A stretch of DNA of 64,000 nt from Halichoerus grypus (Eukaryota; Chordata; Mammalia; Carnivora; Phocidae). The stretch is taken from the NCBI RefSeq assembly GCF_964656455.1, contig NC_135716.1:106300389-106364388 (forward strand). Direction: 5' to 3'. This document shows positions 11,626 through 22,878 of this stretch, one piece after another; position 1 is the first letter of the stretch, and each line of letters begins with the position of its first letter. Made by a program: the position numbers and the translations under genes. The notes beneath the pieces are model-generated. The model saw only the letters and a program-made list of their open reading frames with translations, was not told where the DNA came from and did not search any database.

Positions 11626-13254
11626 TGTCTAGTAGGCCACAAAGCACAGTAAAATGTTGGGTACTTAAAATGATAAGGCTAGCTATGAAATCCTAAAAGA
11701 TGTGGATCTGATATGATTTTCTGATTAGGTTCCCTTAAGACTTAAAAATTATAATTTAGTACAGGCGACAGGATTTCTGGCCTGCTGGACCTGGACATGA
11801 GATGTTGTTTAGGACCTAGAAAGGGCTTAACTATAGTTGCTCCATTTTAAATGTGGACTTTTAGCTACCTTCTCTATTGAACAAGGCATTTCATAGGTCT
11901 GGATTCCACACCTTTGCCTTTGGTTAAGAAAGAATACTCTGTGTTTAGAGAGAGACTTTCCTAGGGCCCAATTATATCTTAGGACATTAAATGGGTTCTT
12001 CCATCTCTTTATTCAGATTGACATTATTTCGTGATCTTTGCAGAGAATTCAGATTTCACATGAAAGAGAAATTATTTTTAGCAAAATGCTAAAGATTCTA
12101 AAGCAGCACAAGTGTCCAAATGAGTAAATAATCCCACTTAAATACAGAGAGATGAGCATCTAGAGGTCTTGGTCTCCAAAACATATGGGTGACAGGCTTT
12201 TTTAAAAGTTAACAACATTTTTTCAAGATTTTATTTACTTATTTATTTGAGAGAGAGAGAGAGCATTAAGTGGGGTGTGAGGAGGGGCAGAGAGTGAGGG
12301 AGAAGCAGGCTCCCTGCTGAGCAGGGAACCCAACATGGGGCTCGATCCCAGAACCCTGGGATAGTGACCTGAGCCAAAGGCAGGCGCTTAACTGACTGAG
12401 CCACCCAGGCGTCCCTAAAGTTAAAACGTTTTAGAAACTAAAGCTTTTTCTTTCTCTTTCATACACATATTGCTAATTTCTTGGTAATAGTTTATTTGAA
12501 CAGGAAGGAAATGATTAGGAAGCTTTTTCTCAATTATCAGAAGATGTATAGGACTATAAATTGCTCTTATTAAACTAGCACCGTAGAAAGACAAGGTCAA
12601 ATGTTGATCCTAAGGGCCAAATCATCATAAAAATAGATACAGCAACCTGTTCTTTACTCGGCCTGGAGAGCCTGTTTTTCAAGCAAACACGTTGGTATAT
12701 ATCCAGATTTTTCATGTCTCCTCACTTTATATTTCAAACATCTGCCAAACTACTCATTCAACATCTGAAGCTTGCTCAACTCATCTGGAGAATGGAGATG
12801 CTATTATTTTGAAGTTACACTGAGGATTAAAAGGCAATATAAAGTATGTGAACATGTTTTTTAAAGGATAAAGCAGTAACAAGTGTAGGATATTATTGTC
12901 TTTTTCATAGGTTCGCATACATCCAGGTTGAACTATGTTTGAAAGACCAAGCCAAAACTAATCTTTGAGATATCCTTGGAAATCACGACCAGTGAAACTC
13001 AACAGTTTATTTTCTAATCCAAAGGGGGCTGACACTAAGTTGACATTTTCTTGTTTGACATGGACAATTAAGATTTGATTTCCATGTATGAAAAGATCTG
13101 GCAGTTAGAGGAATTCACTCAAGCAAGTAACTAGCTTCTAAGGTAAAACATTTCTATCATTAAGAGGTTCTAATACCACCAAGAGAATGGCAGAGCCAGC
13201 ATCATTCTGTGAAGGGTATGGTGGTAGAACTTCAGATCTAAAAGATGTAACCCC
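11626..13254. other. Unassigned flanks of the 12.2-kb SINE
   Basis: Apart from the SINE inside this interval, I recognise nothing. The sequence is AT-rich with no open frame of note. Confidence 0.4.
12217..12415 (-). mobile_element. CAN-SINE, intermediate class
   Basis: Antisense full element: CAAGATTTTATTTACTTATT, (GA)n, GAGAAGCAGGCTCCCTGCTG, CTCGATCCCAGAACCCTGGG, CTTAACTGACTGAGCCACCC and AGGCGTCCC. The head has the undeleted CAGTCAGTTAAG spacing. The likely TSD is TAAAAGTTAACAAC at 12203-12216 and TAAAGTTAAAAC at 12416-12427 (imperfect). Confidence 0.95.
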
Positions 13255-13490
13255 TTGATATTCCTTAGTCCTTCCCTTAATGATTATTTCTAATTAACCC
13301 ACTCCACACTTTACCTATTTGTCTGGTTTATTGTTTGTCTCTCTCGTTAACACATAAACTCCATGAGTGCCGAGATTTTATTTTAGTTTATGTTGTTCAT
13401 AAGTGTTATTTCCTGTGAAAATGTGCCAGGTACATAGCAGGTGTATGATAGATATTTTTAACATATGAAAGACTGGATGAGATGCTAAGA
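13255..13490 (+). repeat. L2 LINE 3' fragment
   Basis: TTGTCTGGTTTATTGTTTGT, then AACTCCATGAGTGCCGAGAT, GTGCCAGGTACATAGCAGGT and ATGATAGATATTTTTAACAT follow the L2 3' end order ('gtctgtctcccccactagac ... gagctccttgagggcaggga ... gcctggcacatagtagg'). Confidence 0.75.
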
Positions 13491-13799
13491 TTCCTATTTC
13501 CAAATTCTCAGAAACCATGAAAAAAAATGTAGTAGTCCTATACGTTAATAAAAAGGTTACTGACTTTATTTAAAAATGTGCAAATCTTACACAGAAAAGG
13601 AATCTTTACTTTGACTATCTTTGCTGGATTTCTTTTATCTAACTTTTGAGCATTTGGGAATCAACAGTGCCATTATACTCTAGTTTCCAGATTGAAGGTA
13701 TAAAGAAAAATATCAATTGCTAAAAATAAGAAAACAAAAGAGCATGTCGTATTTACTTTGTTTCTTTCCTGACTATTTGGATTCCACATAGAAAGAAAA

Positions 13800-13870
13800 C
13801 AGACCCATTCGTCTGTTCGACATTTACTGAGCGCTTGCTCTCTGTCAGGCACTTATAAGCACTGGGGGGA
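13800..13870. repeat. Ancient mammalian repeat fragment
   Basis: GACATTTACTGAGCGCTTGC, TCTGTCAGGCACTTATAAGC and ACTGGGGGG resemble the mammalian-wide 'tttattgagcgcctactatgtgccaggcact ... ctgggg' block. Family (L2 or MIR-related) not resolved. Confidence 0.5.
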
Positions 13871-14072
13871 AAACCTACTCTGGCAGAATTCAGTTACGAA
13901 TGAGAGATACAGACACTATTAAGCCTCTCTCGATGTTCTTTTCTCAGAGCTCAGAATGGAAATGACATGTGCATTTAGACATAGTTCTGTTAGGAAGCTC
14001 TGCTCCCTCAAAGCCTTGCTAGCATGTTAGTAGGTTGATGGAATAAGCTGTCTCTGGACTGTCTTCACAGAC

Positions 14073-14256
14073 ATTATTTATTTATTTATTTTTTTAGATT
14101 TTATTTATCAGAGAGAGAGAGAGACAGAAGCAGGCAGAGGGAGAAGCAGGCTCCTTGCTCAGCAAGGAGCCCGATGTGGGACTCGATCCCAGGACCCTGG
14201 GATCACGACCTGAGCCGAAGGCAGACACTTAACCGACTGAGCCACCCAGGCATCCC
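14073..14256 (-). mobile_element. CAN-SINE, intermediate class
   Basis: Antisense element with a (TTTA)n tail, GATTTTATTTATCAGAGAGA, GAAGCAGGCTCCTTGCTCAG, GACTCGATCCCAGGACCCTG and CTTAACCGACTGAGCCACCC. A 10-bp TSD, CTTCACAGAC, is exact at 14063-14072 and 14257-14266. Low divergence and the undeleted CAGTCGGTTAAG head. Confidence 0.96.
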
Positions 14257-14266
14257 CTTCACAGAC

Positions 14267-15811
14267 TTTAACTAAGTCCCTATAATATGCCAAACACTGA
14301 AAGGATTCAAGGGTGTCTTCGAATTCTGGGAAGGAAAAAGATTATAAACAGATGATTGTAACAGTGTAAGTGGCTCCTATCCACAAGTTATAGTGGAGTT
14401 GGGATGGAAACAGAGGTCCACTCTGATTCAGAGTGGGGTCAGGGAAAGTGTTCCAGTTAGGACCCTAAGAAACCACAGGTACCCTCAAATTGAGCAACTG
14501 CAGAAAAGGCTTTTAAAAAAGTGACTCTTTACCATAAGGTGAGCAAGTATAGGAAAACAAGATAGGGCAATATATTGGAGGTCATTATACTCCCAAGCCT
14601 TCAGGGAGTAAAGGGAGATAGAAATTCCCGGATCCTGGAATAGAAAGAGTTGATTAGAAAAGATCTGCTGAACAGGAGCTGTGGTCTTTGATTCAGGGAT
14701 GAAGCTAGCCCATGCAAGCTTAGCGAGGAAGCTGATAAGAGAAAAACCCTCCTTCACTCTCCTCCTTTCCTCTGATCTTCTGCCAGGACTCACACTGGCT
14801 GAACCCAAGCAGAAGGCAAAGGGCAGACAAGTTCATTGATGAAGTCAATACAGGTTAGTTTTCTGGGTCACAGATCAGAGAGGAGAAGAACCATGAGTCA
14901 GTATGGTAGAGTAAACAAAAATAACCAATGGAGAAGGCTTGGGTGGTAGGACACACCTGACCTAGGACTTGAAGGCTGAGGAGGAGTACCTTAGCTAGAT
15001 GAACTGGGTCACTCCAGAGAAGAAATAATGTTTGAAGAATGTCTGACTGGAGGGGGAGGGGGGGTTCTAGGAAGATTGGAAAATGCAGACTTTGTGTAAT
15101 TTTTGGGAAGATTCCCTGAACATATGTTTTACTGCCATGAGCTGATAGCAAAGAAACGTAACGGAATCAAAGGGGGTCTCAAAATCTGGGAACTAACTAA
15201 AGCCTCTTGTAAATACCAGCAGAAGCACTTCTGCAATCTTGAGATTTTAGGAGACTATTTGAATACCTTTAATCAGATCCAGGGTAAAACTAATAGCTGG
15301 AAATAATATTATGTTTATGGTATGATATGAAATCAGAAAGTGATGGATACTTAAAATATTAACGTGCTATGGTTTGAAACTTTCTGTGCCTGGTTGGTCA
15401 ATAGAAGTCAAGAGTAGATGGTCAAAAAAAGGCTTCAATCTCAAATTATTTTAGAATATAGTGGACTGTACTTCTCTTGAGTGAGAAACTGTTTCTTCGT
15501 TATACAATTAGCTTAGATCTTTAGTTCTTCGATTCTTATGCATGTGACATTACTAAAGAGCTGATCTGTAGTACTGTACCGTAACCCACTTTGGGCAACA
15601 GCATGACCTAATACAGTGGTTTTCAAACTTTTAAAAAATGGATCCTTACCCAGAACTTCAGTATTTAAATGAAGTAAAAGTCAGAATTCTCTAGCAGTTT
15701 AAATCTTCATTGTTCAGCAGAAAATATTTTATTACTTGCCCAAAACCCTGTAGCACCATTGTGGACCCTTGAGTTTCACAATAGGGCAAGAGTTTTAAAA
15801 TCCCTGACCTC
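14267..15811. other. Unassigned, possibly ancient repeat
   Basis: Segments such as GGGGTCAGGGAAAGTGTTCC and GGACTTGAAGGCTGAGGAGG (about 14430 and 14955) resemble an old mammalian interspersed repeat I cannot name. No gene is visible. A (T/A)-rich stretch lies near 15300-15350. Confidence 0.35.
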
Positions 15812-15826
15812 AAGAATAGGGAATTA

Positions 15827-16129
15827 CATACAGAGAACAAACTGATGGTGGCCAGAGGGGTGGGGGTGTGGGGATGGGCAAAATGGATGAAAAGGAGTGG
15901 AAGGTACAGGCTTCCAATTGTGGAATGAAGAAACCAAGGAGATGAAAGTTACAGCATGGGGAATATAGCCAATGGTATTGTAATAGCATTGTATGGTGAC
16001 AGATGGGAGCTACAGTTGTGGTGAACACAACACAACACAACATACAGAATTGTTGAATCAGTATGTTGTTCACTCAAAACTAATGTAACATTGTGTGTCA
16101 ACTATAGTTCAACAACAAATTTTTTAAAA
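15827..16129 (+). mobile_element. L1 3' UTR, 5'-truncated
   Basis: ACTGATGGTGGCCAGAGGGG, TGGGCAAAATGGATGAAAAG, GGGGAATATAGCCAATGGTA, GGTGACAGATGGGAGCTACA, GTGTCAACTATAGTTCAACA and an A-rich tail: a carnivore L1MA-like 3' end. The same unit recurs at 38290-38571. TSD AAGAATAGGGAATTA (15812-15826) and AAGAATAGGTAATTA (16130-16144), one mismatch. The reverse-strand open frame over it is a shadow of the repeat. Confidence 0.92.
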
Positions 16130-16264
16130 AAGAATAGGTAATTATAAGAAGTGTCATGACACCCAGGGTTCAAATCTCAGTTTTAAATTAAATTTTCCTC
16201 TGAGAAAGCAAGGACACTTCTTAAGGATAACAGGCATGTTTGTATTGACCACCCTGCCCCATCA

Positions 16265-16435
16265 CCCCCAGAGGACTGATTCACAGTGTGACTCTGGGCA
16301 AGTCACTAAACCTCTTCCTGCTTTAGAATTCTTTTCTGCAAAATGGGGTTGTTAATGGTGACTACGTGCCTCTTTAATCACAGAGATGCTGGAAAGATTA
16401 ATGAGTGGTTGTTACTAAAGGTTTTAAAAGATCCT
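16265..16435 (+). repeat. MIR SINE
   Basis: CAGTGTGACTCTGGGCAAGT, CACTAAACCTCTTCCTGCTT, CTGCAAAATGGGGTTGTTAA and TGGAAAGATTAATGAGTGG align with the MIR core and 3' half. Confidence 0.8.
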
Positions 16436-17234
16436 TTGAAGAAAGGCTCTGTAGATAAGACAAAAAAACCAAAAAAGACCCCACACAATATATTTTATTC
16501 GATCCTACCCAGTAAATGCTCTGAGAGAGTCCAGAAACAAATACCTAAAACTCTAAGTGGATAGTGTCAGTTCCAATTTACTTCTTTGCTTGGACTGAGG
16601 TGGGGCTATTAGCGCCAACCAGGGATATAGACTATTGCTTCCCTGCACCTGGATGTGCTCAAAGAAGCTTCAGGGACGAGAGCAATGAAGTTAGGAGGCA
16701 TGTCTAGGCATCTGGGAGCTAGTGAGATGAGGTGGAACAGATGTAGTGGGGAGGGCAGAAGAAGAAAACAACAACAGTAGCAAGAGCTATCTGAGCACTG
16801 CTGGGAAGCAGAGCTATTGATGTGTGTGTAAACCAAGAAGGAGCTGGTCACGATCCACAAACAGAGGCTCCACAAGAATAGCAGCGGCTCCTCCCAGTGT
16901 GCTGTGGGGGGAGGGAGGCATCACTCGTCCCATTTTACAGATGTTGAAACTAGCCAGGGAGTCTCTCTGATCCATTTGCTGCATATCCCACACTTTAGCT
17001 ATCTTGCCTACACTGACCTTCATCACCATGCACAGACAGGACTATTTTCAGAAGAGAAGGAGAACACCCCTGTGGCAAGTCCCTGGTGTGCACCTGCTTC
17101 TTTCCACATCCCAACCTCGAGGTTGGGTTTTCTTAACTTCTAGCCTGAAATATTTCAGTGGTTCTAAGCACAGAAGTCTTTGTCTCCTACGCCTTCCTTT
17201 CTCCAGCTTCAAACTGGGGCTGGAAAATCATCCT

Positions 17235-17840
17235 AAAGCAAATCTGACCTCACCTGCCTATGCTCAGAAGCATTTCTTTTTTTTTTTTTAAAGATTTTAT
17301 TTATTTATTCATGAGATAGAGCGAGAGAGAAAGGCAGAGGGAGAAGCAGGCTCCCAAGGAGCAGGGAGCCCGATGCGGGACTCGATCCCAGGACCCTGAG
17401 ATCATGACCTGAGCCGAAGAAGGCAGACGCTTAACCATCTGAGCCACCCAGGCGCCCACTCAGAAGCATTTCATCATGCCCTGTGCTGATACCATGCATG
17501 TCAAGCTTTTTGTGTGGTTTTCAAGGCCCTTCATTATCTGAACCCACCTCACACATCCAGTCCCCCATCTTACCACATCGCCCTCATTCTGAACGCACCT
17601 TTCTCAGTGCTCTCAGAACTCAGTCCACATTCTTCTAGTTCAACGCCTTCTCACTACCCATGTTAACTGCCCTCTCGTTTTGGATGTACAAGGACCCACT
17701 GATTATCTTTCAAACCCTATTTCAGCTGACTATCTACAGATTCTTCTCAGACTTCCCGGCCCTCTTACCCCTTAAACGTCTCCCACCCCTCTGCTTCCAG
17801 AGCAGTCTGTCACTGTATTTATTTTCATCTAGGGCACGTG
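17235..17840 (+). repeat. L2 LINE, split by a SINE
   Basis: Upstream part: GCAAATCTGACCTCACCTGC. Downstream part after the SINE at 17459: TTCAAGGCCCTTCATTATCT (the 'tacaaggccctgcatgatctg' block), CATCTTACCACATCGCCCTC, ATGTTAACTGCCCTCTCG and CTCAGACTTCCCGGCCCTCT. Both sides join in register when the SINE and one TSD copy are removed. The 5' limit may extend to about 17100. Confidence 0.75.
17277..17458 (-). mobile_element. CAN-SINE inside an L2
   Basis: Antisense SINEC: T-run, AAAGATTTTATTTATTTATT, GGGAGAAGCAGGCTCCCAAG, GGACTCGATCCCAGGACCCT, CTTAACCATCTGAGCCACCC. An exact 14-bp TSD, CTCAGAAGCATTTC, flanks it (17263-17276 and 17459-17472). The body contains an extra GAA (GCCGAAGAAGGCAG instead of GCCGAAGGCAG), a small private duplication. 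Confidence 0.97.
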
Positions 17841-18035
17841 CAGTGGGCTGGGGTTCCAAAGTCCTGGGTTCATGACTAGCCCTCATCTATTAGTTGTGAT
17901 TTGGGACAAGTAAGTTAATTTCTTTGAGTCTCAATTTCTTAGCCTGCATATGGAAATAAAATACTTTTAAATGAAATAAAATATGTGAAAGCCTTCAGCA
18001 CTATACTTGACACAGATGAGGTACCCGGCAAACAT
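17840..18035 (+). repeat. MIR SINE, near full length
   Basis: GGTTCCAAAGTCCTGGGTTC, GTTGTGATTTGGGACAAGTA, TCTTTGAGTCTCAATTTCTT, GAAATAAAATATGTGAAAGC and TTGACACAGATGAGGTACCC follow the MIR order across its whole length. Confidence 0.8.
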
Positions 18036-18679
18036 CAAGAAGGTGAAGGAACGAAGAGAAAAATGAATTGATGGATTCTGTAATGATACAGCATACTGAC
18101 TGTTTTCTGGGAAAAGGGGAATCCCTCATTCTTGCTTTTCAGATAATGGAATGAGAAAACATTTTAATAAGGTGTCTCTTAGGAGATCAGTGTCAGTCTG
18201 CAAGTTGAATGACAGGTCTGTGAAACTTACAAGTTGCACAGAGGAGGAGCCACATAGTTCCAGGGTCCCTGTCAGCTTTCTCCTGTGATGATGCAACTTT
18301 CTATTTCTGCGTAAAGTCTTTCAGGTTTGTTTACCTCAAAAGCCAGTTTCCGGCATTATGTCTGCTTCATTGTTGTCCTTCTTTAAATTCCCTTTCACCA
18401 GACAAAGCGAAAAGTTTGTCTTTGAAGTCGCAGGAAGCCACGTTGTCAGTTACCACGAGAACCCACGGAAGTACACGTGAAAGCAGGCATTAGAGGTGGT
18501 GGAGATCAGAGGGCATTTCAAAAGCTGCAGGAGCTATTCAGATTCTCTTCTTTAAAGGGGCTCTGATGCCAGAAGATGGTGTGTTGGACTCTTCTGTGCT
18601 ACCAGTTTGAAATGTATTTGTAGCTTAATCATAGAGAATCCTGATTTAAAATTCCCAGTTTCGCGGGGAGGAGTGCGAT

Positions 18680-18709
18680 GGGGTGGGGGGGAGGCGGGGG
18701 GGGGAGGGT
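18680..18709 (+). other. Potential G-quadruplex
   Basis: GGGGTGGGGGG, then GAGGCGGGGGG and GGGAGGG: at least four runs of three or more G separated by 1-4 bases on the plus strand, satisfying the usual G3+N1-7 pattern. It lies next to several CpGs (TCGCGGGG at 18661). Confidence 0.75.
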
Positions 18710-20806
18710 GTTTTCTGTTCTGGGGCTCTTATATAGCAGCCCTTCCTGAGGAGCCATATGCCATGCTGTTCTACCAGGTCTGCAAATCCTGGGGAGGATT
18801 TAGGAGGCAGGAGATAAAAGGAAAATGAGAAGACGTTTGCTTTATGTATTTTTCTTGCTCCCAGGATCAAGTCATTGCCTCATTGTTGAACTCTGACACC
18901 AAAGTGTGCTGAAGGTCTAGCAGATATTAAGCAAATATTTGCAGATTGATCTGCTGATTTAAACAATTGCTTCTTCGCCCTGTGAGGCAGTGATATTCTT
19001 TTTCCAAGTCATAAATTTAAAGAAAGAAATGAGGTTAGCTATGGGCAAACCTGTACCAGAGTTTCTCTGACAACGGAGTTTGACAACTGAGAAAGCAAGG
19101 AAGAGGAGAGGTGAATCTGCTGGTTTATGTTTCACTCTGTGCAAAGTGATAAAGTTGAGGCTGAGCAGACTTATTGAACTAAAACATTAAGTTGCATGCA
19201 CAGGAAAATTGAAGAAAGCAAAATGTACAGTTGCCTCTCCCTAAAAGCCTTTTATGGGCAGGGAAAAAAAATATGTCCCTGTTGGTCAATTTCCCTTCCC
19301 TCTTAGAAGTAGAATTCCCTCCTGCTGCACCTCACGTGACTTTTTGTGTCGTTATTTCAATCATCACAAGCACTTTGCTAGATGACAGTGATTACTGGGT
19401 TAAAAAAATGAAAATTGGTATTAGATTTTATCACTTTTGGATGGAATACATCGAGGAAATAATTCCATAGATCTTTCACACTTGAACCAAGTTTCTCAGC
19501 TGGAGAAACAACAAAAACAACATTTTGTCCTTTATTTGCATCACTGTACTATATTCTATTTTAGGAATTAGGGAGAACATGTCTCTCCGAACAGAAATCA
19601 AAACACACACTGGGTGGAAGGGAAACAATGATATGATTCGACTCCAACTTCTTATGTAAACTTATATCATATGATAATGTAGTTGTACTGCATATTCAAT
19701 TTTGATATGTAACCTTTGAAATAAATTGGAATATTCTTTCCTGATACTCTTGGTACACACCGAGTGATCATAAACAATAATCTTATAAAGGTCACTTGCT
19801 CAATAAGCAGTGCTCACGGCAAGAAGTGTTCAGGACTACTCAGAGAAATTTTTCCCTTTCTCCGAGACTCTTAATTTATTCTTTTTCCTTCTTTGAAGCT
19901 CCAAACAACACAAATTTTCTTGTACCACGTAGACCTACAGAATTTCTGGAATGATAACTGTTTTTCTCTTTTTCTTACACTTTACTCTTTTTTAAAACTT
20001 AAATTGGTTGATAGAAAGTAGGCAGAGCTGTTTGGGGTGGGGGTGAGGGAGGAAGTTAAGTTATTCAGCCAAAAACTAATTGGCTATTTTAAAGGAAATT
20101 ATTTGATTTCAATTTCTCTCTGCTCAAATTAATCTATGTGAATAGACATGGCTAAGATAAGTAGGCAGATATACTTGTGATGTTTGCTTTTGCACAACCT
20201 GTTCATTTATAATATGTATTTCAGAAACCCTATAACAAATCCCAAACAAGTTTAATAGTTTTTTATCAAGTAACTTCAGCTCCTCATACAAAAGCTAAAC
20301 ACTGTATTTTGTTAAATCTGAGCTCCAACCATGTCAGTTGTGTCTTTTACCAGCAAAACAGCCCCACTCAATATTATTCTACTTGCAGATAATAACTTCT
20401 CTTAATATATGCCAATTCCATCTGCTGCCAAACAATACAGGTCACTATCCCCTTTATAAGATAATGACACAGGAAAGGATTTCCTTGCTACAAACCTATC
20501 TGAAGATATTTACATGGGTCATACCCATGATATTTGGTTATCAGCAAAGGACTCTGGGAGTTGTATGGAAAGAGTAGTCAAGATAGGTCACACAAAACAT
20601 TCTGTAGGGAGAATTTACCTGCACCCCATTAAAGCCCATTCATTTCAAGTCTCTTTACAAATTTTAATCAAATAACGAGAGTAGGACGTTTTCAGGATGA
20701 AATTACTAAAATAAAACATTTCATTATTTTTTGTTCACCTTGTTCTAATAAGATTTGAAGTTGAATAAGCTTAATTGTAATTCTAATTTACTATATGCCA
20801 ATGTCC

Positions 20807-20823
20807 TTTTTTTTTTTTTTTTT
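20807..20823. repeat. T17 homopolymer
   Basis: An uninterrupted T-run. It could be the A-tail of a minus-strand retroinsertion, but no element body is recognisable beside it. Confidence 0.85.
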
Positions 20824-22828
20824 AATCTATACATTTGAAGTCTCTCTCTTGGATGCTCTAGAGTCATGTAAGCAATGATTCTTAATCTCTCTCAATCTTT
20901 TAATCTCACTCCTCTCTCTCTCTTTTAGGATATGAATTTTAGAACATAGTTTTCAAATAAGGATGAACTGACTTGATTCCTAGAAAGAGTTATGAGGAGA
21001 AGAATTATGGAGTTGGTGTCATTGGAAGTGCGCCGTGAAGGAGGAGCAGACATTGGGGGGCACTGGTGCAGAAATACCAGCCAGGCATGGGGGTGTTGGG
21101 AAAGGCAGTGATGAAAAGCTTCTTTTTATCTTATGTTAAGCCTTGTTTGCATCATTATAACACCTAAAATTTATTACTACTGATGCTACAATGGTGGACT
21201 TTTGGAAAACTGTAGAATCTTAGGAGAGGTTTCTTTAAGGTCTCTGTTCTTCTTTCATAATTAAAAATGGAAGTTTATATAGAGGAGACACTGACTTTAG
21301 CTAGAGCACACAGTGTTTAGAATTCTTAAAAAAAATTCAGTGTTGAATTTGGGTAAATCCAACAAGTGTTTTTGAAATGTACATTTTATTGTCCACTGAA
21401 TGTTTTTGTCAGCCCTACTGAGGTAAAAGAAGAACACAAATCTAACAGAAGCCCAGTTGGAGTTGGCTTTGGGATGGAGGTGAGCAATTGTGGCCTCTGG
21501 TAAGGGAGAGCCTGCTGTGGTTGTGGCTGTTTCCCACAGACCTTCCTCCTTTGTTAATGAATGAAAGAGAATTTAATATATGGTCAAATTTGTAGTTCAT
21601 TTTTATGAATTAAAGGGTACAGTTATTCCTTTCTCTGGATAATTTTAATTTGAAACTTAAATAGGCACAAATACCGACTCAGAACATAATAATCCAAGGT
21701 AATTCACTTTGATGTTAAATATTTAGATAAAGGAATGCATATCTTTGAGACAAGTTATGGTGTTAATATACAGTAGGGCAGATGGAGCAAATATAAATTC
21801 AGAACTGAACAAATTACAGGAGCTGTGAATACATTTTACAGCATGTCTTCTATTTGTTCATTTTTTATAGCTGTTTCCCTCTTTATTATGCTACTTTAGT
21901 TGTCTAGCACCTATAGGAATGTATCTAGAAAATGTGACTTGAGTTTATAAATCCTGTAAGAATTTGCATTTATCTTTGTCAAGAGGATAACTGAAGGCAG
22001 TGAGGTTTCTGTGAAATATTCTAATTAATCCAACTCACCATATTTTTGTATTCTGAAAATCCCATCAACTAAAATTCAGTTCTCGTCTTAAGAAGGAGGA
22101 AAAGAGCAGAGGTGTCCCAGAGGAGGAAAAAGGGAGGAATTAAAATTTTTTAAAAAAGTGAATAGAACTAAATGAAGGAACCAAAATAGGAAATTTTTGC
22201 ATAAACATTATTCATCTCTCTGCTTTTCTTCCAACAACCCTTGACCTCTACCTTCCTGGAGATCCAGTCCCATTGTCGGGGAACACTTTACTCTTCCAGA
22301 AAACCTAGAAACTTTTACCAAGTTGTCTTAAACTCAGCCAGCTTGTTAGTCCTTGTCTGCATTCTGACTGCCTCATCTGCCATACATAGAAGCCGTCCCT
22401 AATGGCTGGAGAATGTAAGTTTTTCTTCATGCAAAATATGCCTCACAGTACTAAGTAAAGCAAAAGAGGCCTGTTTTCTAAGACTCTGCACTTGAGAATG
22501 TGTTCGGACAATCTCTGCCCAGATGCCAGTGTGCAGATGCATATTTCAGACGTTCCTCTTCCTGATTAGCATGCAGCCAGAACACCTGTTTTGCTGCCTG
22601 GAGGAATCATATTCGAAATGAAGGTACACCTGCACACTCAAATATTTTCATTGCATTTATAAACAGAGCTCTTAGTGTTGGGGTGAATATGTTCCCATCA
22701 GTCTGAAGGTGTGGGACTCTACCCTCTGAAATGACCTCAGTCCCATTTTGTTGATTCTCATGGCCATTTTTTAAAAATTGCATTTGCAAGCAGATTTGAA
22801 GTGTTATGCTTTCCACAGGGATTACTCA

Positions 22829-22878
22829 GTGTGTGTGTGCGTGTGTGTGTGTGTGTGTGCGTGCGCGTGTGTGTGCGC
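22829..22878. repeat. (TG)n microsatellite with CG interruptions
   Basis: About 25 alternating purine-pyrimidine dinucleotides, including GTGTGTGTGTGTGTGTGTG and GCGTGCGCGTG. The GC interruptions favour left-handed (Z) DNA. Open frames reading through it (Val/Cys or His/Thr repeats) are artefacts of the repeat. Confidence 0.95.

Noticed and set aside
15604..15785. CAGTGGTTTTCAAAC start suggesting a hAT MITE
   Set aside because: The expected inverted end (something like GTTTGAAAACCACTG) is not present; the right side GAGTTTCACAATAG pairs poorly.
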